In this document: positions 32,461-34,534 of the stretch, one piece after another | How positions within the stretch are numbered: position 1 is the stretch's first letter | Layout: each line of letters begins with the position of its first letter | Source: JAEUNX01 sp034004685 | GTDB taxonomy: Bacteria > Pseudomonadota > Gammaproteobacteria > Burkholderiales > Rhodocyclaceae | Direction: 5' to 3' | Length of the DNA stretch: 34,534 nt | Assembly: GCA_034004685.1 (NCBI GenBank) | Contig: JAVEWG010000038.1 | Location: 1 to 34,534 of the forward strand | Program-made: the position numbers and the translations under genes | The notes under the pieces: generated by a model | Database searches by the model: none | The model's input: only the letters and a program-made list of their open reading frames with translations | Told to the model about the DNA's origin: nothing

Positions 32461-32594
32461 TCCGCCGATTCTTCCGCTGGTTGCGCCGCCGAGCTATGTG
32501 GATCTCGCCGAGTAAAATGGAGACCGCGAAAAAGGACATGCAAGAGCGGATCGAGCTGGACCGTAAACAAAAGGAGGCCGACCATGAGCGCTGA
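32457..32594 (+). CDS. Small basic amphipathic peptide (45 aa)
   Basis: Coupled by ATGA; ends 11 bases inside the lysozyme gene. The N-terminus is highly basic and aromatic (MIRRFFRWLRRRAMW), the rest a charged helix (AKKDMQERIELDRKQKEAD). Membrane-active lysis helper is plausible; no family known. Confidence 0.5.
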   Translation: MIRRFFRWLRRRAMWISPSKMETAKKDMQERIELDRKQKEADHER

Positions 32595-33159
32595 TCCCTT
32601 CCTCGTTGCCTTTGCCCGCACCATGGAGGCCGAGGGCGGCTATACCGAGAGCGGGCCGACCTATCGCGGCATTGACCGCCGTTTTTGGCCGGGCTGGCCG
32701 GGATGGATGATCGTTGACGATTGGCGTGGCGGCATCATCACCGAGCACCAGCGCGACACCGCCCTGGTTGATCCGGTGCGCGACTTCTACCGGGTCAACT
32801 TTTGGCATCGCATCCGCGGCAACGAGCTGGCCGCGCTTGATCTGGAGTTGGCCTGCCGGATCTTCGACGCCGCCGTCAATTGCGGCGTCCATCAGGCCAC
32901 CAAGTTTTTGCAAACTGCCCTCAATCGCCTTAACCGCCACGGCCAGACCTACCCGGATATTCCCGTGGACGGCCTGCTCGGTGCCGCCACCATGCACACC
33001 TTGCGCCGCCAACTCCAAACCACCTACGGCGGCAGCACCGACAACGCCCGCCGCCTCCTGCTCACCTGCTACACCGGCGAGCAGTACCGCCATTACGCCA
33101 GCCTCGCCGCCCACGAGAGCTGGCCCGGCTGGTTCCTGCGCCTGCGGTGGTCGGTGTGA
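32584..33159 (+). CDS. GH108 lysozyme-like endolysin
   Basis: 191 residues. The catalytic Glu lies in MEAEGGY (Glu17), followed by GPTYRGIDRRFWP, the usual position of the conserved loop. The VNFWHRIRGNELAALDLELACRIFDAAVNCG segment and the C-terminal peptidoglycan-binding-like region (NRHGQTYPDIPVDGLLGAATMHTLRRQ) fit the family. It cleaves glycan strands; without a signal peptide it needs a holin. Confidence 0.9.
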   Translation: MSADPFLVAFARTMEAEGGYTESGPTYRGIDRRFWPGWPGWMIVDDWRGGIITEHQRDTALVDPVRDFYRVNFWHRIRGNELAALDLELACRIFDAAVNCGVHQATKFLQTALNRLNRHGQTYPDIPVDGLLGAATMHTLRRQLQTTYGGSTDNARRLLLTCYTGEQYRHYASLAAHESWPGWFLRLRWSV

Positions 33160-33320
33160 TGCCCGAATTCCCGCCCCAACCCTGCCCGCGTTGCGGAGCC
33201 GACTGCGCCATTGTCTACGGGTGCGGCTGGGACTACGATAATATTTTCTGCCCGGTCTGCAACTACGAGGCCGAGCTGCCCACCTCCACCGATCCGGACG
33301 ATTCAGCGGTGGCGGAATAA
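33159..33320 (+). CDS. Small zinc-ribbon protein (53 aa)
   Basis: ATG 33159 overlaps the lysozyme stop (TGATG). Four cysteines in two pairs (PCPRCG, FCPVCN) plus two extra (DCAI, YGCGW) suggest a zinc ribbon, then an acidic tail. It is the last gene of the coupled late operon. Function unknown. Confidence 0.6.
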   Translation: MPEFPPQPCPRCGADCAIVYGCGWDYDNIFCPVCNYEAELPTSTDPDDSAVAE

Positions 33321-33330
33321 TCGCGCATTC

Positions 33331-33376
33331 TCCGCTATTATCCGCTATTATCCGCTGTTATCCGCTATTATCCGCT
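33331..33376. repeat. Tandem 10-bp direct repeat (TCCGCTATTA)
   Basis: Four copies of TCCGCTATTA (one with G for A) in a row at 33331-33370, plus a half copy. The 10-bp period equals one helical turn, so all units face the same side of DNA. It lies between the late operon and the accessory operon. It may be a protein-binding array. Confidence 0.8.
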
Positions 33377-33390
33377 CGTTCCCCTCTACC

Positions 33391-33416
33391 GTCATTTCGA
33401 GCGCAGCGAGAAATCT
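33391..33416. repeat. REP-like dispersed repeat, second variant
   Basis: GTCATTTCGAGCGCAGCGAG with AAATCTCCCC following matches the widely dispersed element of form CATTTCGAGC...GAGAAATC. ATTTC and GAAAT can pair. It is a repeat type I associate with Desulfobacterota and Bacteroidetes genomes, hinting at host DNA. Confidence 0.5.
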
Positions 33417-33545
33417 CCCCCTCCACCCATCTCGCCCAGGTGTTTTTTTTTGCCCAAACCATCGTTTTTTTGTTGCCTCATGTTATCCAATGGATTACTA
33501 TACAATCAACAAAAGGGCAATCAAGCCCTAACCAAGGAGGATAAA

Positions 33546-33863
33546 ATGGAAAAGCGCACCAGCTACCAGAGCAAAACCGGAAAAAAGGTCACAGTGATCG
33601 CCGACGCCAGCCGCTTGACCATCGAAATCGAAGGGCTTGGCATCTACACCAACGCAGTAAAGCTGGTTGACGGCATATTTGACCTGGGCCTGACCACCAT
33701 CGGCGGCCGTCCGGTCCGCCTGAAAGTGCCGGCATCGGCCGAAGCTGCGGAGATCTTTGCAGGGTGGGAGATTGAGAGCGATGCGAACTTCGCCCGCGCC
33801 ATCGCCGAGGAGAAAGAATACTGCGAGCATTACGCCAAGGTCACCAGGGCAATGGCCGAGTAA
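33546..33863 (+). CDS. Accessory operon protein A (105 aa)
   Basis: Strong ribosome site AAGGAGG (33534-33540) precedes ATG 33546. The DNA is AT-richer than the phage core. The protein starts basic (KRTSYQSKTGKKVTVIADASR), forms a small beta layer, and ends with a helical acidic stretch (IAEEKEYCEHYAKVTRAMAE). I do not recognise it. A possible -10 (TATACA at 33499-33504) lies 40 bases upstream; no paired -35 is convincing. Confidence 0.7.
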   Translation: MEKRTSYQSKTGKKVTVIADASRLTIEIEGLGIYTNAVKLVDGIFDLGLTTIGGRPVRLKVPASAEAAEIFAGWEIESDANFARAIAEEKEYCEHYAKVTRAMAE

Positions 33864-33882
33864 AAAAAACAAGGAGAACGAT

Positions 33883-34086
33883 ATGGAAAAGATAAGCATC
33901 GAACAGATCATCACCGGCGACGAAGACCTGTCCATCATCAGCGGTGAGGGCGAGCAGGGGACACGGGAGGATTACGATGGGCCGCGCACCGTCGCGGCTA
34001 TCCGCAAAGCGCTCAAAAAAGAGCGCTGCGGCGGCGACAGGTGGGCATACATCACCGACGGTCAGTTTCGGGCAGAGGACGCATGA
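33883..34086 (+). CDS. Accessory operon protein B (67 aa)
   Basis: Ribosome site AAGGAG (33871-33876). Residues 1-35 are acidic (IEQIITGDEDLSIISGEGE), then GPRTVAAIRKALKKERCGG. Function unknown. It is coupled to the XRE gene by ATGA, suggesting fixed stoichiometry such as in an antitoxin pair, which is unproven. Confidence 0.65.
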   Translation: MEKISIEQIITGDEDLSIISGEGEQGTREDYDGPRTVAAIRKALKKERCGGDRWAYITDGQFRAEDA

Positions 34087-34274
34087 CATCAGCCGAGTTC
34101 CGCGCCCTCCGCATATCCCTCGGGCTCACCCAAGCCGAGTTGGGCGAGATTATGGGCATGCTCCCGACCAATATCGCCCGGATTGAGTCGGGCGACCGCC
34201 AACCGACGAAAATTCAGGCCGCTTTTCTCCGCCACATCGACCAGCAAAAAAAATCCCAAATCGCCCGCGAGTAA
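34083..34274 (+). CDS. XRE-family regulator of accessory operon (63 aa)
   Basis: ATGA-coupled start at 34083. Classical HTH: FRALRISLGLTQAELGEIMG, then LPTNIARIESGDRQPT. Short enough to be an autorepressor or antitoxin. Position as last gene of a 3-gene operon ending in a strong terminator. Confidence 0.85.
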   Translation: MTSAEFRALRISLGLTQAELGEIMGMLPTNIARIESGDRQPTKIQAAFLRHIDQQKKSQIARE

Positions 34275-34278
34275 AAAA

Positions 34279-34318
34279 AAAAGGGCCACCCGGATCACTC
34301 CGAGTAGCCCTTTTTTTA
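34279..34318. terminator. Bidirectional rho-independent terminator
   Basis: Stem GGGC..AC..CGGA pairs with TCCG..GT..GCCC, with two mismatches and a TCAC loop, flanked by an A10 run at the left and T7 at the right. It ends the accessory operon and could also stop minus-strand transcripts coming from the right. Confidence 0.85.
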
Positions 34319-34339
34319 TGCCCATTCACCCGGCTGAGA

Positions 34340-34504
34340 GCTGGTAGCTTTTGGTAGCCCGCCCCTCCCTCCGGATGCGTTGTAAATGGTCGGGAAGAGA
34401 GGATTTGAACCTCCGACCCCAGCGTCCCGAAGAGTCGGTCTTTGCCCATTATTTCCCCGATTTTCCGTGCTCGCCGCTGGTATCAATTGGTAACAGGCTA
34501 CCAA
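34340..34504. other. attP-like site: tRNA core with flanking arm repeats
   Basis: GCTGGTAGCTTTTGGTAGC (34340-34358) and GCTGGTATCAATTGGTAAC (34476-34494) match at 15 of 19 positions in the same direction, flanking the tRNA-derived core at 28 and 44 bp. An inverted GGCTACCA follows at 34497. Direct repeats on both sides are the hallmark of integrase arm-type sites in an intact attP. Confidence 0.65.
34387..34431 (-). tRNA. tRNA-Pro(CGG) 3' half fragment (integration core)
   Basis: On the minus strand this reads anticodon loop TTCGGGA, stem CGCTG, variable GGGTC, T-arm GGAGG/TTCAAAT/CCTCT, acceptor CTTCCCG, A, CCA: exactly the 3' part of tRNA-Pro. Sequence 5' of the loop does not complete a D-arm or the anticodon stem. 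It would restore a host tRNA gene upon integration. Confidence 0.75.
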
Positions 34505-34534
34505 TCCGCGCTATTGCGTCCCGGCGCAAGGCGG
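34449..34534 (-). CDS. 3' end of a minus-strand gene (integrase or repressor tail)
   Basis: Entering from the right edge, a frame is open for 27 codons and stops at TAA 34451-34449, 17 bases before the tRNA core. It reads ALRRDAIARIGSLLPIDT then SGEHGKSGK. An ORF ending next to a tRNA-derived attP is usually the integrase. Alternatively it is the C-terminus of the repressor at 1-336 if the molecule is circular. No motif decides. Confidence 0.35.
   Translation of the reverse strand, partial: ALRRDAIARIGSLLPIDTSGEHGKSGK

Noticed and set aside
33331..33376. CRISPR array
   Set aside because: Direct units of 10 bp without spacers and no cas genes.
34150..34449. 99-aa minus ORF through the tRNA fragment
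   Set aside because: Typical artefact of tRNA sequence (EVQILSSRPF) that also crosses a terminator.
34387..34470. A complete tRNA gene on the minus strand
   Set aside because: A CGGGGAA at about 34452-34461 partly pairs with the acceptor strand, but the D-arm and anticodon 5' stem are absent and the length is too short.

Overview
The window is a nearly complete genome of a temperate, tailed, lambda-like siphovirus. The DNA is GC-rich and almost every gene is on the + strand, joined by ATGA or TAATG stop/start overlaps. No host housekeeping gene is visible. The style of the small proteins and two copies of REP-like dispersed repeats are what I associate with Desulfobacterota/Desulfuromonadales (old Deltaproteobacteria) hosts. 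That host call is inference from memory, not a search result.

Layout. 1-950: lysogeny switch with a CI-type repressor (minus strand, running off the left edge), a divergent control region, a Cro-type HTH gene and small early genes. 1069-2800: small early genes, including a ribbon-helix-helix protein, a one-TM peptide and, out of place, a tail/minor-protein-Z-like gene. 2784-6123: replication module of SF3 helicase, a 268-bp iteron origin and a CHC2/TOPRIM primase. 6123-8992: accessory genes (lipoprotein, zinc-ribbon/coiled-coil protein, an AT-richer small gene, a CxxC protein). 8998-9134: noncoding island of degenerate GGCNN pentamer repeats around a perfect hairpin. 9199-11620: conserved phage proteins including a nucleotide-modification-associated (Nmad1-like) protein and a PLD-like protein. 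11617-14655: terminase genes. 14655-19706: head module (gpW-type joiner, lambda-type portal, S49 protease with internal scaffold start, P22-type coat, connector proteins). 19724-23086: tail tube, tail chaperone with a T TTT TTA programmed -1 frameshift, tape measure. 23083-31319: distal tail and tip, including three paralogous proteins and a hub protein with a QPW repeat array. 31321-33320: lysis (membrane proteins, papain-like hydrolase, GH108 lysozyme). 33546-34274: a three-gene accessory operon ending in an XRE regulator and a strong terminator. 34340-34534: a tRNA-Pro(CGG) 3'-half flanked by direct repeats, i.e. an attP-like site, followed by the 3' end of a minus-strand ORF.

How it works together. 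The repressor/Cro pair would decide lysis versus lysogeny. The helicase and primase would act at the iteron origin between them. Terminase loads DNA into a head built from portal, protease/scaffold and coat. The tail is measured by the tape-measure protein with the frameshifted chaperone, and the paralogous distal proteins probably recognise the host. No integrase lies within the window. The attP-like site is unsplit, so the sequence resembles a free or circular phage genome more than an integrated prophage. The last 8 bases equal the first 8, and joining them keeps a reading frame open across the junction. Either the genome is circular and complete without an integrase, or the integrase starts just past the right edge.
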